Source: Anagrus nilaparvatae
Taxonomy: Eukaryota > Arthropoda > Insecta > Hymenoptera > Mymaridae
DNA: 64,000 nucleotides
Assembly: GCA_022575985.1 (NCBI GenBank)
Contig: JAKSXM010000246.1
Coordinates: 11,860,001-11,924,000, forward strand
Reading direction: 5' to 3'
Of the stretch, positions 42,689 through 55,200 are shown piece by piece (the stretch's first letter is position 1; each line of letters opens with the position of its first letter). The notes below the pieces were generated by a model that saw nothing but the letters and a program-made list of their open reading frames with translations, searched no databases and was not told the origin of the DNA. The position numbers and the translations under genes were made by a program.

Positions 42689-43820
42689 AAATTTTTTTGC
42701 TTAAAAAGCCAATCCCATAAACTAACCGCTTTCTCACCGTCCCATTAGCTTAATTTTAAGTAAAATAAAACAAATAAATTTAAAAAATGATCCACGAAAA
42801 ATTCTGCAGAATCGATAACTCTCCATTTTCACGGAAAATTTTCCTACAACAGTATAACAAATAAAATATAATTCTGTATCAAAAAATCTTCTGCTCCGCG
42901 CGCAATGTAAGCAAATTTGAGAATTTACTAAATTATTTTTGGCCGCTAAGCATACACGGGTATGCATTATGGCTAGGATCTCAAGAAAATATCTCCTACG
43001 AGATGTTATCTGCTACGATCTTATAGGCTAATATCTCCCATCCCTGACATAGTTTTTGGCTAAAAATGTTTTTAAAGGCTTATGAATGTCTAACAACGAT
43101 GCCAACTTAAGCTCATTACTGCAACTTTTTCTAAATTTATATCGAGTGTTTGGCTGGACGCGTCTAAAAATTAAAAAAATAAATATTATAACATAATTAA
43201 CTGTTAATGCAAAAATTCCAATATTAATATTAAAATTAATTAAATCGGTTAGAAATATCTGACAGAGCTAAATAAATTTCAGCAACTTACAACTTACAAC
43301 TTACTTCTTATCGTACCCATTCTATAAAAAAAAAAAAAAAGATAAAAAAGAGAACTATTGAGATTGTATAAATTACAGATTCTTGTCGTGACTGATTTAA
43401 AAAAATATGGATCATAAGTGGAGTATGATAACATAAATGAGTAACTAAGTCCCCTGAATCATGATCTGTAAACTTCATTGGGACACTAACCCTAAATGCA
43501 GCAAAACGCATAAATTTATGATTGATGTGCTTCTATTGCTTAAATTGACCCACTGTTCAGGGAACCCCATATTTGAGATCCATAAATAATGCATGAATAA
43601 ACGTAAGAGAAATAAATTTTTCAAAATGTATCAAACAGATTTAAATTCACGTGAATTGCGTTTAATAAAATTTACTATTCTAAGGGATTTAAATTGTATA
43701 CAATCAACATGTTGCTGAAAGTTTAGCCTATAGTATCAAAATAGATTCCTAGGTCCTTATAGACAATTTCCCTACTCAGTACTACATCATTTATCCCAGG
43801 GTTGTGAAATACGGGTGATT
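42689..43820. other. Intergenic, nothing recognised
   Basis: Ordinary AT-rich sequence with no convincing ORF, repeat or splice pattern. Confidence 0.4.
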
Positions 43821-43825
43821 TTGGC

Positions 43826-44340
43826 ACGCATGGGTCCGTACCAATTTTTCCGTATATAATATGGCGTGGCAAATAATGAACCCGTATATTAGGCATACGT
43901 TCAAACGGCTTAAAAAAGTTGAGAGCCGTATACATGGATCAATGGTATACGGAACCGTATATCAATATATCATTTACCCGTATATACGGATGACTGAAAT
44001 GCGGAACCGTATATCACTGAGCCGTATTATATGGGTCTCAACTTTTTTCAGCCGTTTGTAAAGATACCTAAAATACGGAACCCGTATGTCACTGATCCGT
44101 ATATACGGATAGGATCATAATGGGCCCGTATTCCTCTGAACCGTATAATACGGGTAATTGATATTCGGTCCAATACGGCTATTCATATACGACTTTATCA
44201 TTTATACAGCTAACTAAAGTTTTTACCCATATATACGGGTGTCTAAAATACGGCTCCCATAAATTGAAAACCGTATATATTACTAATATTATACGGCTCC
44301 CGTATTTCAATTTAGCGTATTGCTGAAATTGATGTTTCAC
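43826..44340. repeat. Cluster of CCGTATA palindromes
   Basis: About twenty occurrences of ccgtata or its complement tatacgg, several joined as the palindrome ccgtatatacgg-like core (43978-43988, 44098-44108, 44224-44234). Inside, aacggcttaaaaaagttgag (43905-43924) pairs with ctcaacttttttcagccgtt (44037-44056). It looks like one or two nested foldback elements built from a short palindromic motif. Confidence 0.7.
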
Positions 44341-45942
44341 TCTTAATGAAATAGGACGAGGATGTATCATGGGGTATATAAAAATCATGACAGAACTGAA
44401 TTAAACCAGAAAATTATTGAAGTTGAAATAATTTTAGTTTCACCTTTATTACCACATTATATTAATTTTCATTTTATTGCAAATTAAAAATAGGCAGTTT
44501 AACATTGCTCTTGTGGAAAATCATATTAGTAGCTTATAAAAATTATGATAATGATGACACAGGGAGATGAAACAAATTAAATCTGATAAATATAGTTAAA
44601 GATTATATTTCCAATTTATTTTACCTAAGTTACCACATGCAATCATTAATTATTCAGTGAAAACCAAGTTTAGCAAGTACCATAACCTAAAAATATTTGC
44701 ATATTTTTAAAAATTTTGAAGAAATAAATTGTTTAGCTAACTAGATCTTAAAAAGCTATAGAAAATTCCCGTATAAAAGCCGCAAGTATGGGCAGATCTG
44801 GGCCGGTCTGGAAGCCGTACCACCCAGGTCTGGCCAGATCTGGAAAATAACGTGAGCGCTATACGAGCGATTCTCAAACCGCAGATGTGGCCCGGAGTTT
44901 CTTCCATACCAGTGCCATAAACTACGTTATAATCCGTGTAAACAAATAATTAAACGATAATTAAATAATTATTTAATCAGTATTTAATTGATTTTAGTAA
45001 GAAAAATTATAGCATGCTTATATTTCAATAATAATTGAAGATTATTACTTATTAAAATAAGTATATATTATGTGTATTGGTTTTTATGTTTAATGTCGCG
45101 GTTTAATGCTTTACTTAACCTAAAAAGGTTAGTTAGTTATGTGATTTATTGTTTTAAATATTATTTAATGTAAAGTGTTAATTTTATTAATTAAAATATT
45201 AAGAACTTGAACTTAATTAAGGGCAAAATTGTGAATTTACCTTACATACTATTGTATTCCACAAAGCGTTCTTTATTTATATTTTTTAATAAGTGATAAA
45301 TACGATATGAATAACTAAGTTTTCTTTTATTATTTTTTCATAATTTTAATGAATTAAAATTTAAAGGATAACTTAAAATAAAAAATAAAAGTTTACTGTT
45401 TGAATTTTACTGATAATATGTGCGATTATTTATGAATATAACCTTTTAACTTCTATTCAAATACGGCGAGTTGTTATATACGAGTCTGGACCAAGTCCGC
45501 GCAACGACAATTTCCGCAGTACGGCCAGATCTGGAATCCAGACCTGGGCCAGAGTTTCAGGATCGGGTTCCATATTTGCGTTTTATACGGGTTATATCTC
45601 TAGAAAAAAAATTTATTGTCAGCGGCCAGAAAGCAAGTATATCCCGGCTGTTGCGCGACCGGAAAAGACGTGTTTGTTTTCTCGCCACTGACGAAGAAAA
45701 ATCGTATACGGCCCCTTTCCATAAATAAAGAATGCCCCAAATCGCAGTTTATTAATTTACGTGCGATTTGGGCCATACTTTTCTGATCACCCGCTCGTAA
45801 TATTAATATTTCTCTATGGTGGGGACTCGAACCCACTTTACGCTCTGCGAAATTATTTATTTGTAGTGAACTTTAATTTACAATTAAATAAATATTATAA
45901 GACAATTATTCGATCTAACAAATGCTCTTGGGACTGTATATT
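44341..45942. other. Repeat-rich intergenic stretch
   Basis: Two GC-richer blocks (44777-44925 and 45465-45600) share cagatctgg/ccagacctg motifs in opposing order and may be the two ends of one element of about 0.8 kb. A third block (45610-45795) resembles 40720-40830 (ccactgacgaagaaaaat, aatcgca..ttacgtgcgat). A pol III B-box-like ggggactcgaaccc lies at 45822-45835 without a tRNA fold. No gene. Confidence 0.5.
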
Positions 45943-46055
45943 GGTTCCTCATAGAGGAACCTTTGTGATAGATGAAATTTTGATTTTTGATTTTTTGGCA
46001 TATAAGCACGTTTTGGGACCTCAGGAAGCTAAAAAACCGGTTTTTAAAAAAAGTC

Positions 46056-46095
<40 letters not shown>

Positions 46096-48143
46096 ACCGG
46101 TGAAATTTCACAACCATTATGGAATTAAGACCTAATTTTTTTTTCAAAAATTTTTTCATCAAAAAATCTCAAACTACTTTTTTTTTTTTTTAATTTGGAT
46201 GTAATACCTCATTTATTTCCACGAAAGTACTTATATTTGAAAGTACGATTTTTACTCGATATCTCGAATCTGATAACTAATTTTTTGAAAATTTTTTTCT
46301 CAAAATTTTTTTCACCAAAAAATACAAAAAATACCAACTTTTTTTTTTTTCTTTACGGACGCAGTACTTAATTTATTTCTGTGGAAGTACTAGTTTTAGA
46401 AATATCGTTTATAGCATTTTTTTGGACCTGATACTTAATTTTTTCAAAATTTTTTTCTCAAAATTTTTGTCGCCAAAAAATACAAAAAACGCCAAAATTT
46501 TTTTTATTTTAGGACGTAATACTTAATTTTTTCCTATGAAAGTACGAATATCTAAAATTATCGTTTGTAAAGGATTTCTCCATCTGATACGTAATTTTTC
46601 GAAATTTTTTTTTTTCAAAACTTTTTACATAAAAAAATTAAAAAAACACTATATTTTTTTTTCTTTTTGGATGTAGTACCTCATTTTTTTCCATAAAAGT
46701 ACTGATATCTAGAAGTATCGTTTTTACTCTATATCTCAAATCTTATAATTTATTTTTGAAAATTTTTTTCTCAAAATTTTTTTCACCAAAAAATACAAAA
46801 AATACCAATTTTTTTTTTCTTTACGGACGCAGTACTTAATTTATTTCTGTGGAAGTACTAGTTTTAGAAATATCGTTTATAGCAATTTTTTGGACCTGAT
46901 ACTTAATTTTTTTAAAATTTTTTTCTCCAAATTTTTGTTGCCAAAAAATACAAAAAATGCCAAAATTTTTTTTATTTTAGGACGTAATACTTAATTTTTT
47001 TCTATGAAAGTACGAATATCTGAAAATATTGTAACCGGTGATATTTCACAAATAATTTCTAATAAATTTTATTTTGGAATTAAGACCTAATTTTTTTTTC
47101 CAAAATTTTTTCATCAAAAAATCTCAAACTATTTCTTTTTTTTTTTAATTTGGATGTAATACCTAATTTATTTCCATGAAAGTACTTATATTTGAAAGTA
47201 CGATTTTTACTCGATATCTCGAATCTGATAACTAATTTTTTTTAAATTCTTTTCTCAAAATTTTTTTCACCAAAAAATACAAAAAAAAACTTTATTTTTT
47301 TTTATTTTTGGATGTAGTACCTAATTGATTTCTATGACAGTACTAGTTTTAGAAATATCGTTTATAGTAATTTTTTGGACCTGAAACTTAATTTTTTCAA
47401 AATTTTTTTCTCAAAATTAAAAAATCAAAAAAATTAAAAAATCTGTAATATTTTTTTTTTTTTTAGTGTAATACTTCCTTTAATTCCATGAAAGTACTAA
47501 TATTTGAAAATTTTGCAATCGGTGGTATTTAACAACCATTATGGAATTAAGATCTAATTTTTTTTTCAAAAATTTTTTCATCAAGAGATTTCAAAATACT
47601 TTTTTTTTTTTTTAATTTAGGTGTAATATCTCATTTATTTCCATAAAAGTACTTATATTTGAAAGTATGGTTTTTACTCGATATCTCAAATCTGATAATT
47701 AATTTTTTGAAAATTTTTTTCCCAAAATTTTTTTCACAAAAAAATACAAAGAATACCAAATTTTTTTTTTGTTCAGACGTAGTACCTAATTAATTTCTAT
47801 GAGAGTACTAGTTTTAGAAAGCTTATTCATAGCAATTTTTTGGATCTGATACTGGATTTTTTCAAAATTTTTTTCTGAATATTAATAAAACAAAAAAATT
47901 AAAAAATCTGTAATATTGTTTTTTTTTTAAGTGTAATACCTAGTTTATTGAAAATTTTTTTCTAAAAATTTGTTAAATAAAAAACATTAAATCACAGCAA
48001 CATTTTTTTTCTTATAAAATACGGTATTTAACTTTTTTTTATGAAATACTGATATCTCAAATTATAATTTTTATTAGATAAAATAGACCATTATAAATAT
48101 TTTGCTATTGTTAATGAGGAACCATAGTGCCAATCACTTGGCA
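45943..48143. repeat. Hairpin-ended repeat family, copy B (2.2 kb, about 12 internal monomers)
   Basis: Begins with the hairpin ggttcctcATAgaggaacc and the same head as copy A. A (GT)n tract lies at 46060-46086. About a dozen diverged monomers of roughly 150-170 bp follow, each with a block like gatgtaatacctcattta, tttttactcgatatctcgaatctgata and ttttctcaaaattttt. It ends gaggaaccatagTGCCAatcactTGGCA. The terminal stem is kept although the loop differs from copy A. Confidence 0.75.
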
Positions 48144-48386
48144 GCGTTTTTTTTATTGTTTAGCTTAGCCTATTATCTTTTTTCTTTAAAATTTTTTTGT
48201 AATTTTCTTTTTATCAAGATCCGAATACCTAAAATTTTCAATGGTGCTGTATTATTATTATACGGTGTGTATTATTGAAATAACTCTATATTAAAGCCAT
48301 AAAATTTTCTCAAACTCTGGGTATCATTATTTTTTCATCAAAACAAACACATCACTGAACAAGTTCTATATTCAGTGAAATATTGC

Positions 48387-48550
48387 CAGTGGTGGATTCA
48401 GCGGGGGGGGGGGGGGGTGATTGCCCCCTCCAGAGCGTAAATTTTGTATGTTTTTTAGAAAACTTTGGTAAATTTTACGATTTTTAGGCGTATTTTTTGG
48501 GACTTTGCCGCCCCCCCCCCCTCCAGAGGTGCTTCCTGGATCCGCCCCTG
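48387..48550. mobile_element. 164-bp hAT-type MITE with 8-bp target duplication
   Basis: Ends cagtggtggattcagc and ctggatccgcccctg form an imperfect inverted repeat of the CAGTGGCGGATCCAG type. G and C tracts lie just inside. Flanks aatattgc (48379-48386) and agtattac (48551-48558) match at 6 of 8 positions, an aged 8-bp duplication as hAT transposases make. A matching end (ctagatccgccact) lies at 53482-53495. Confidence 0.75.
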
Positions 48551-48558
48551 AGTATTAC

Positions 48559-49490
48559 ATTCACTAACGAAAAATATGCGTTAAATATGCGTTCCAAATT
48601 GGCGAAAAAATAGGCGTGTAAATTATACGAAACGTGCCCTATTACGTGTTCTGTAAGCTCTGAAATTGGTTATACCAATTTAATTCCTTTCTCATTAGGA
48701 ATGAAACATATAGAAACATGCAAATGGCTTTTTTCGAAACTGCATTTGTACCTATACACGTACATAAAAGTTAATCATGCAGATTGCATAGATGGATAAT
48801 CACACATATTCATAATTCGAAATAAATATTTATTAAAATGTATAATTTTGAGCTAATAAATCACCAAAAAAAAATATTGATATTGTCTGCTTAAAACACT
48901 CTAAACATAAATAAAAATTAGAAATTAATCATAATTAATAATTATTTTTTATCTTTCAATATTAGCTTAAAATAATAACTGACTAGTCGAAAAACAATTT
49001 TTCATCTTTATATATTATCATATAATATTATGTATCTTCTTCGCTTTTTAATTTTCTGTCGAAATATGTACTCTTTTTATTTAAAAATTGCTTTATCATC
49101 ATTTTGTTTTTTCAATACTTGGGTTTATATATTCTATTATCACGAATACTTAAAAAAAGTTTCTGATATCACACTTCCTACACTCTGTTATTATATTTGA
49201 TTTTTTTTTTTTATAAAAATCAGCAAATTTTTATTTAATTTATTATTTTAAAATCTTATCAGAATAGTATACATGTAGATGTTTTTAGATGAGGCTGCCT
49301 GGTAGAAATTTGAGGGCATTTTTTTTTTGTTATAATTTTGCAATATTTTTGAATTTTTTTCAAAATTACAGAAGATATTTTAAAGATCACAAAACAGTGG
49401 ATGTTGCTAATCTATACATTATTACATTTACATGACTTGGAAAGTATTTTTTCACTTAGGCTACCCAATTTATTTTTTTTTTTATTTTTT
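48559..49490. other. AT-rich intergenic sequence, 3' flank of a minus-strand gene
   Basis: No gene or repeat recognised. The right end probably contains the 3' UTR of the minus-strand exon at 49526-49641, with AATAAA motifs (minus strand) near 49470-49500. Confidence 0.4.
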
Positions 49491-49525
49491 ATTTGATACT
49501 TTCTGGTAAACATTCTACAACGCGT

Positions 49526-49641
49526 TTATAATTCATTTTCTAGACAGCGATCGGCAAAGGCTTGTTTTCTTCGTCTTCGATGTAATTCACGTACGATTGG
49601 ACCATTCCTTGTTTTCATGTCCATGGGTCGTAATGTTGCAC
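49526..49641 (-). CDS. Terminal coding exon of an unidentified minus-strand gene
   Basis: On the minus strand an acceptor (tgttacag) at 49643-49642 opens a 38-codon frame. It contains GATLRPMDMK, RNGPIVRELHRRRRKQAFAD and ends RCLENEL, stop at 49528-49526. The first codon is split (phase 1 entry). Residue use is highly non-random, GC is above the surroundings and a poly-A signal follows, so I believe the exon is real. The upstream exons must lie to the right, beyond long repeat-filled introns or outside the window. I do not recognise the protein; the Arg/Lys-rich run suggests a conserved basic C-terminal segment. Confidence 0.65.
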
Positions 49642-51434
49642 CTGTAACATAAAATTATCGACTATTTCAAGTGAATCCTAAAAAATACTTAATTTTTTTT
49701 ATTATTTCAATTAAATTAAAAAATCCAGAGTTTTTTAAATTCTTTTATAACCATTATTTAATTAAAAAAAAAAAAATTATTTAGGGTACAAAGGTTTTAA
49801 GAACAAAAATTTAATCTCAAAATTTAAAGTGATTTCATTTTATTTACATTAAAAGAGATTTTTAAGCAAGTAGAGCAACTTTTGTTTTCAATTTTAAGAA
49901 GATTTAAAAGTTAAGTATATTTTAAAAAGCCTCATAATACTTTTTCTATTGTCACACAAGATTAAGGATTTAAATCAACAAAAATTTTGCAAACAAAAAA
50001 GTAAATTTTTATCCTTTTTTTAAGAGCTTTTTTTCAAATATTATTAAATATTTTAAAAATTGCTTTCTTACTTTACTGTTACTTGTAGAGGCTCGTTACT
50101 AAACCTTATTTCTGAAAATGAACTTTTAGAAATTATGAAGAAAAATGGTTATGTTAAAGGGTGTGATGAATAATGAAAATATTTTGAATTCTGTCTCTCT
50201 TTTGGTTTTAACATTAAATACAAAAATACTCTTAATCTCTTTATTATCTAAACTTTGATTTAAATTATTAAGGGCTGAATATTTTACTGCAGCCTACATG
50301 TTTGGAAAAAAGAATTCTGGTACTGGGAACAAGTTCCCGAATAAGTTCTATTATGTCATAGTATTCGTATTTTAAATGATTGAAACTAATTTTTTTTAAT
50401 TTCAAGCCGTTTCAAGCGAAATCCTGCTAGCCACAGGCGGAATCATATATTAATACTTTTTGGGTCACTGATCACGAAATTCGGGGTCCTGCTTGCAAGA
50501 AATTAGCACTTCACCCTTAAATTTTCAAAAACATAAAATACATATAAAATTCCCGATTAAGGCCATTAAGGGTAGTTTCTGTAAATTTAAGGGTGAAGCG
50601 CCAGTTTTTCGTAGACAGGACCCTGGATTTCGTGATCAGCAACCCAAAATACCTAAATTTACCAAATCTGATGACGGCATATATTAACTGGAATATTTGA
50701 AAAATGTCTTGAATAAAAAATCGTTTTTTACGGATTTATCGCGCATGCGCAGTTCAAAAAAATATTTTGACCCCAGAATCGGTTCCTGCAGGAAATTATC
50801 TATTGAAACCTAAGAGTAAATAATTTGTTACGATAAAATACTTATTTAAGAAAAAAAATAAGAAAAATTAGCTGCTAAAAATTAATTGAAACATTACCAA
50901 AAAACAAAAATGGCCGCCAAAAATCGAGAATTGAATCTTAAAAGCTTAAAATTGCCATAGAGACTTATTTTCAATAGTACTTTTTGAAAATAAATACTAC
51001 GCACCGATCTTAAAATCCGATTGATTTAAATTTACCTATCTAGATGTTAATTATTCTCATACCGTATATCATACAAAAATTCTAAAGACATAGTTGAGCA
51101 TCTGGCCCCAGGGAAAGGATTTATATTTAATCCTTTAAAATTGAACTTTCATAAGGTTTGTATGCACAAAATAAAATATTCTATTAAATACAAAATTTAA
51201 TATAGCTAAAAAAGTTAAATAAAAAAATTGTTTCTTTCATAAACGTATAATTATTAAACTTTTAACGTAATTTATAGTTTACAATAAAAAGTATATATCT
51301 TTTTATACCACATTTGAAAAAATAAAAAGAAAAACTACTATAAAAAATATTAAACACGTGCCTTATAAAAAATATGCCACATATACAAGTTTTAACAAGT
51401 CACAATAAGCTATATATATATATATTTATATATA
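49642..51434. other. Probable intron sequence with one hairpin
   Basis: AT-rich, no exon recognised on either strand. Contains the hairpin at 50457-50650. Confidence 0.4.
50457..50650. mobile_element. 194-bp foldback MITE
   Basis: Left arm ttttgggtcactgatcacgaaatt..ggtcctg..cacttcacccttaaattt pairs with aaatttaagggtgaag..caggacc..aatttcgtgatcagcaacccaaaa. Small asymmetric loops interrupt the pairing. No transposase superfamily can be assigned from the ends. Confidence 0.7.
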
Positions 51435-52144
51435 TGTCCAGGTTTAGCTTAATTCACCGGACCAAAATTTTTTTTTTTTTCTTCTTAAAGGCTTATTTTA
51501 GTCTTGGATTTTGTCTGGAATTTTTAAAAATATTAATTTTGAACGAAAATTTCTGATACTCGAAAATTGGTTTCTTTGAGATTTTTTATTTTTAGGGCCT
51601 TAAAAAGGTCAAAACCGAAGCACTTTTGATAAAAACATATAATAAGAAAAAAGTTTCCTTTTCAGCTGAACTACAAGTTTACCATAATTATTGTTGCTCA
51701 AATTTTCCCAGAATGTTGGCTTATGTGTCAGCTTGTCCTAAAAATATATTTGAGATGTGACATTCAAATAAGCGTCCACAATCATTATTTTAGTCTGCCA
51801 AAATTAGCCAAAATTAGTTAAAACAGGGGGCGCAATTTTGTTTTTTTTTTTAATCAACGTAAAATAGGTATCAATATAATTAATTATCGACAAAATTATT
51901 GCCCAACTTTTTCCTAATTATATGTTTTTATCAAAAGTGCTTCGGTTTTAAGATAATTTAGCCTTTTTAAAGCCCTAAAAATCAAAAATCTCAAAAAAAC
52001 CAATTTTCGAGCATCAGAAATTTTCGGTAAAAATTAATATTTTTCAAAAATTCCGGTTAAAATGCAAATCCAAAACCTAAAATAAACCTTTTAGTCGCCT
52101 TTTAGGAAAAAATTTGTTCCGATGAGTTAACCTGGACCTGGACA
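51435..52144. mobile_element. 710-bp hairpin element with TGTCCAGG ends in a TA-rich site
   Basis: TGTCCAGG at 51435 and CCTGGACA at 52137-52144 bound arms of about 260-300 bp that pair almost throughout. An example is aaaaccgaagcacttttgataaaaac with its complement at 51920. The flanks are tatatata on both sides, so insertion into TA is likely. Non-coding. Confidence 0.75.
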
Positions 52145-52214
52145 TATATATTTCTTTTATTTTTTAATAACTAAAATAAAAGAAAAAGTAGGTACACTAT
52201 ATATATGAAGTTAA

Positions 52215-55200
52215 TAATCCAAGAAAGGAGGTAAATTTTTTGGTAAAATGAAGCAGTAATTACTGGCAAGTCAGATCAACTTGAAACTTTTTGCAATTTG
52301 TCAAGAAAGGTGTCTAGTTCAGAAGTAAACAAGTTTGGTTGGTTGCCCTTGGTCCCAAATGTGGCAAAAATTGGCCAAACTGTTATTTTTGGACAAAAAT
52401 AAATAAATATTTAATATCTCGGGCAATATTAAAGGAATATTGGTGAAAATAGGTACCAGGGGGTTTTTTGGGTCGCTGATTACGATTTTAATGTCAGAAA
52501 TTTCTCAAACACCCTCTAAACAGTAAAAACTACCCTTTTTTAGGGGTTGTTTTTAAATATTTTGGAATTTTTGCTAAAATTACCAAATGAATGCCATTTT
52601 TTTTGAAAAATTAATGAAGATTTATTTTTTTTTTATTATGGCCTGAAATTGAGATATAAGGTTTAATAATAGGGGGGTTAAAACTACCCTCAGAAGAAGA
52701 AAAAATATAAAAAATATGACCTCCTTATTTTTTTTGTATTTTGATCAATTTTTTGAAAAAATTGTATCGTATATTTACTTTTATGGAATTAATTACACCC
52801 CTCCCCAGGGGGGGGGTGAAAACTACCCCTAAATTTAAAAAAATGAAAAAAACGTTATTAAATTTTTTTGCACCTTTTCGATTTACAGCCTAAAAAGTAA
52901 CAATATTTGCAACCCTGGGCGTGAAAAGTACCCTAAAATTAAAAAAAAATTGATTAGGCCCCGATACTGAGATATAAGGTTTAATAATAGATGAGTTAAA
53001 ACTACCCCCAGAATAAGAAAAAATACAAAAAATATGACCTTCATTTTTTTTGTATTTAGATCAATTTTTTGAAAATATTCTATCTTATATTTACTATTCT
53101 AAATTAATTCAACCCCTCGCCGGGGGGGGGGGAATTACCCTAAATTTAAATACCCTAATTCTAAGTCCCTAAACCTGAATTATTCCAAGTTCCTAAATCA
53201 ATATTATTCTAAGTTCATAAACCTGTATTATCCTGAGTCCTTAAGCCCATATTTTTCAAAGTCTCCTAATTATTCTAAGCCTCGTTTGACCCCTTCCCCC
53301 TCCTTAAATAGGACTAATTGGATCCCCCCCTTAAATAGAACAAATCTGACTCCCCCCCTAGTTCTAAGTTCTGAAGATTCCCCCTTACTATAAACATGTC
53401 CCACGTTAACATTTTAAGAACCTTTTGTAGCACAGTTTGTGTTATTTGATTCAAATTACCCCCCTCTCCCCAAAAATTTTCTAGATCCGCCACTAAATGC
53501 ACAGTGATTTTTTTTAAAGCCCAATTCAAAATACCCTTCAAAATAGAGCTTATAGCAAAGAAACTTGCCTTAAGCCAAAAAAAATAGTTTTCAACTATTA
53601 CAATCCTTATTCTTTTTTACCCCTTTATCGAAATTATTCTAAGTTTGGAATTAAAAATAATTTTAAGTTCCTAAATCAAAATTATTCAAAGTCCCTACAT
53701 GAAAAAAATTTTCAGTTGTAAATCTAAACTCAAATCATTTTAAGTCTATAAATTGAATTAATTCGAAGTTAACCCCCCCCCCCCGTAACGTGCTTGAAAA
53801 ATCCCCTGCCTATAAAGATTTGTCGTGTAAAAATGTTCCATAAAATTAAATATTTACACTTGTATTTACACGAAAAAAACACAAATCTTTGATTTTTGTG
53901 CCTTTTTCATTACTTACTTTAGGTTTTACGGCAAATTTACATCTGAAAAAAGTCGGAATTTGAAACTTTACAGCAGCATTATATTGAGTTATCATCTAAA
54001 CATATGGTACTGTATGAAAATTTATGATAAGACTTAGAAACAGAGGGACCTAATCGATTAACTATAAAAATTTTTTGTAATTGCAAAAAAAAAAGGAATT
54101 TTGGCCATAACTTTTTTTTGGCTAATGATAACGAGATGTACAATGAACCATTTTAAAGCTAAGGTTGACGCCAAAATTTCATGCCATATGCAAAATTTCA
54201 ATTGGATCAGCCATTTTTCTTTAATTTCGCCCGACAAAAAAGAGCATTTTTCGTTATAAACATAAAATAAGCAATTTCGAACGGCCAATTCTGCTTGCAG
54301 ACGACAAATTATAACCAAATCTTGAAGTACAAACAACTTAAAATACATGCTAAAAAATTTGGCTGTTTAAAATAAATAATGTTCACGCTGCTGGCCAAAA
54401 ACTGAGAATGTTTTAAAAAATACACGATTTTACCCACCTTTATCAGGCCAAAACATAAACAATAATTACCCGATAGGGCTGAAAATTGCTGGACATATGT
54501 AGGAACAAGTGTTCTGACTTTTCACGAAAGGATTTTTTTTTCGAAGCAACTCAGCCCAGATGGCGCTAAAAAATTGGCATGAAAAATTTTGGAAAAAAAA
54601 TTATTTTGCCCATAACTTTTTTTCTGGTTATTTTAAGCGGTTCTAGGTGGTCTCAAAATTTTCCCAATTTCATCATCTTGAATAATGATAAGAATAATTT
54701 TTTTTGTGAAAGTAATATTTTTCCAGATATTTACGCCAGAACGATCCGGTTTCTTCATTTTTCGTTAAGCAACCATTTTTGTCTTGTCATATCTCCTTTA
54801 ATATTAATCGTACGCAAAAAAAAAAAAAACCGCTGTCTTTGTCAACAAAAATACTTCAAATTAGTAATATATAATTTTTTTTGTAATTCTACCAGATTTC
54901 AAATAAAATTAAAAAAACTGAAAAAAAAAAATTTTTTTTTGGCAAAAATCACACTTTTTATTGCGCTATAACTCGGAAGGGGTGCATTTTTATGAAAAAT
55001 TGCAATCAATGTTTTTATCTTAAAATATGGTAATTTATCGATTGGTTAGGTTATTTTTTTTTCAACCCCCCCCCCCCAATGAGTTCCACCCCCCCAGCCC
55101 CCCACCCTTTTGGCAACCAACGGAAGTTGTTTACTTCTGAACTAGACATCTTTCATGACAAATTGCAAAAAGTTTCAAGTTGATCTGACTTGCCAGTAAT

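Noticed and set aside
45810..45850. tRNA gene or tRNA-derived SINE on the minus strand (ggttcgagtcccc B-box match)
   Set aside because: Upstream sequence gives no A box, no D arm, no anticodon arm and no acceptor stem. The T-arm pairs only with an 8-nt loop.
54058..54971. 96- and 130-codon ORFs on opposite strands
   Set aside because: They lie in non-coding blocks of the 52215-55233 element and are rich in Phe, Lys and Ile. No domain is visible.
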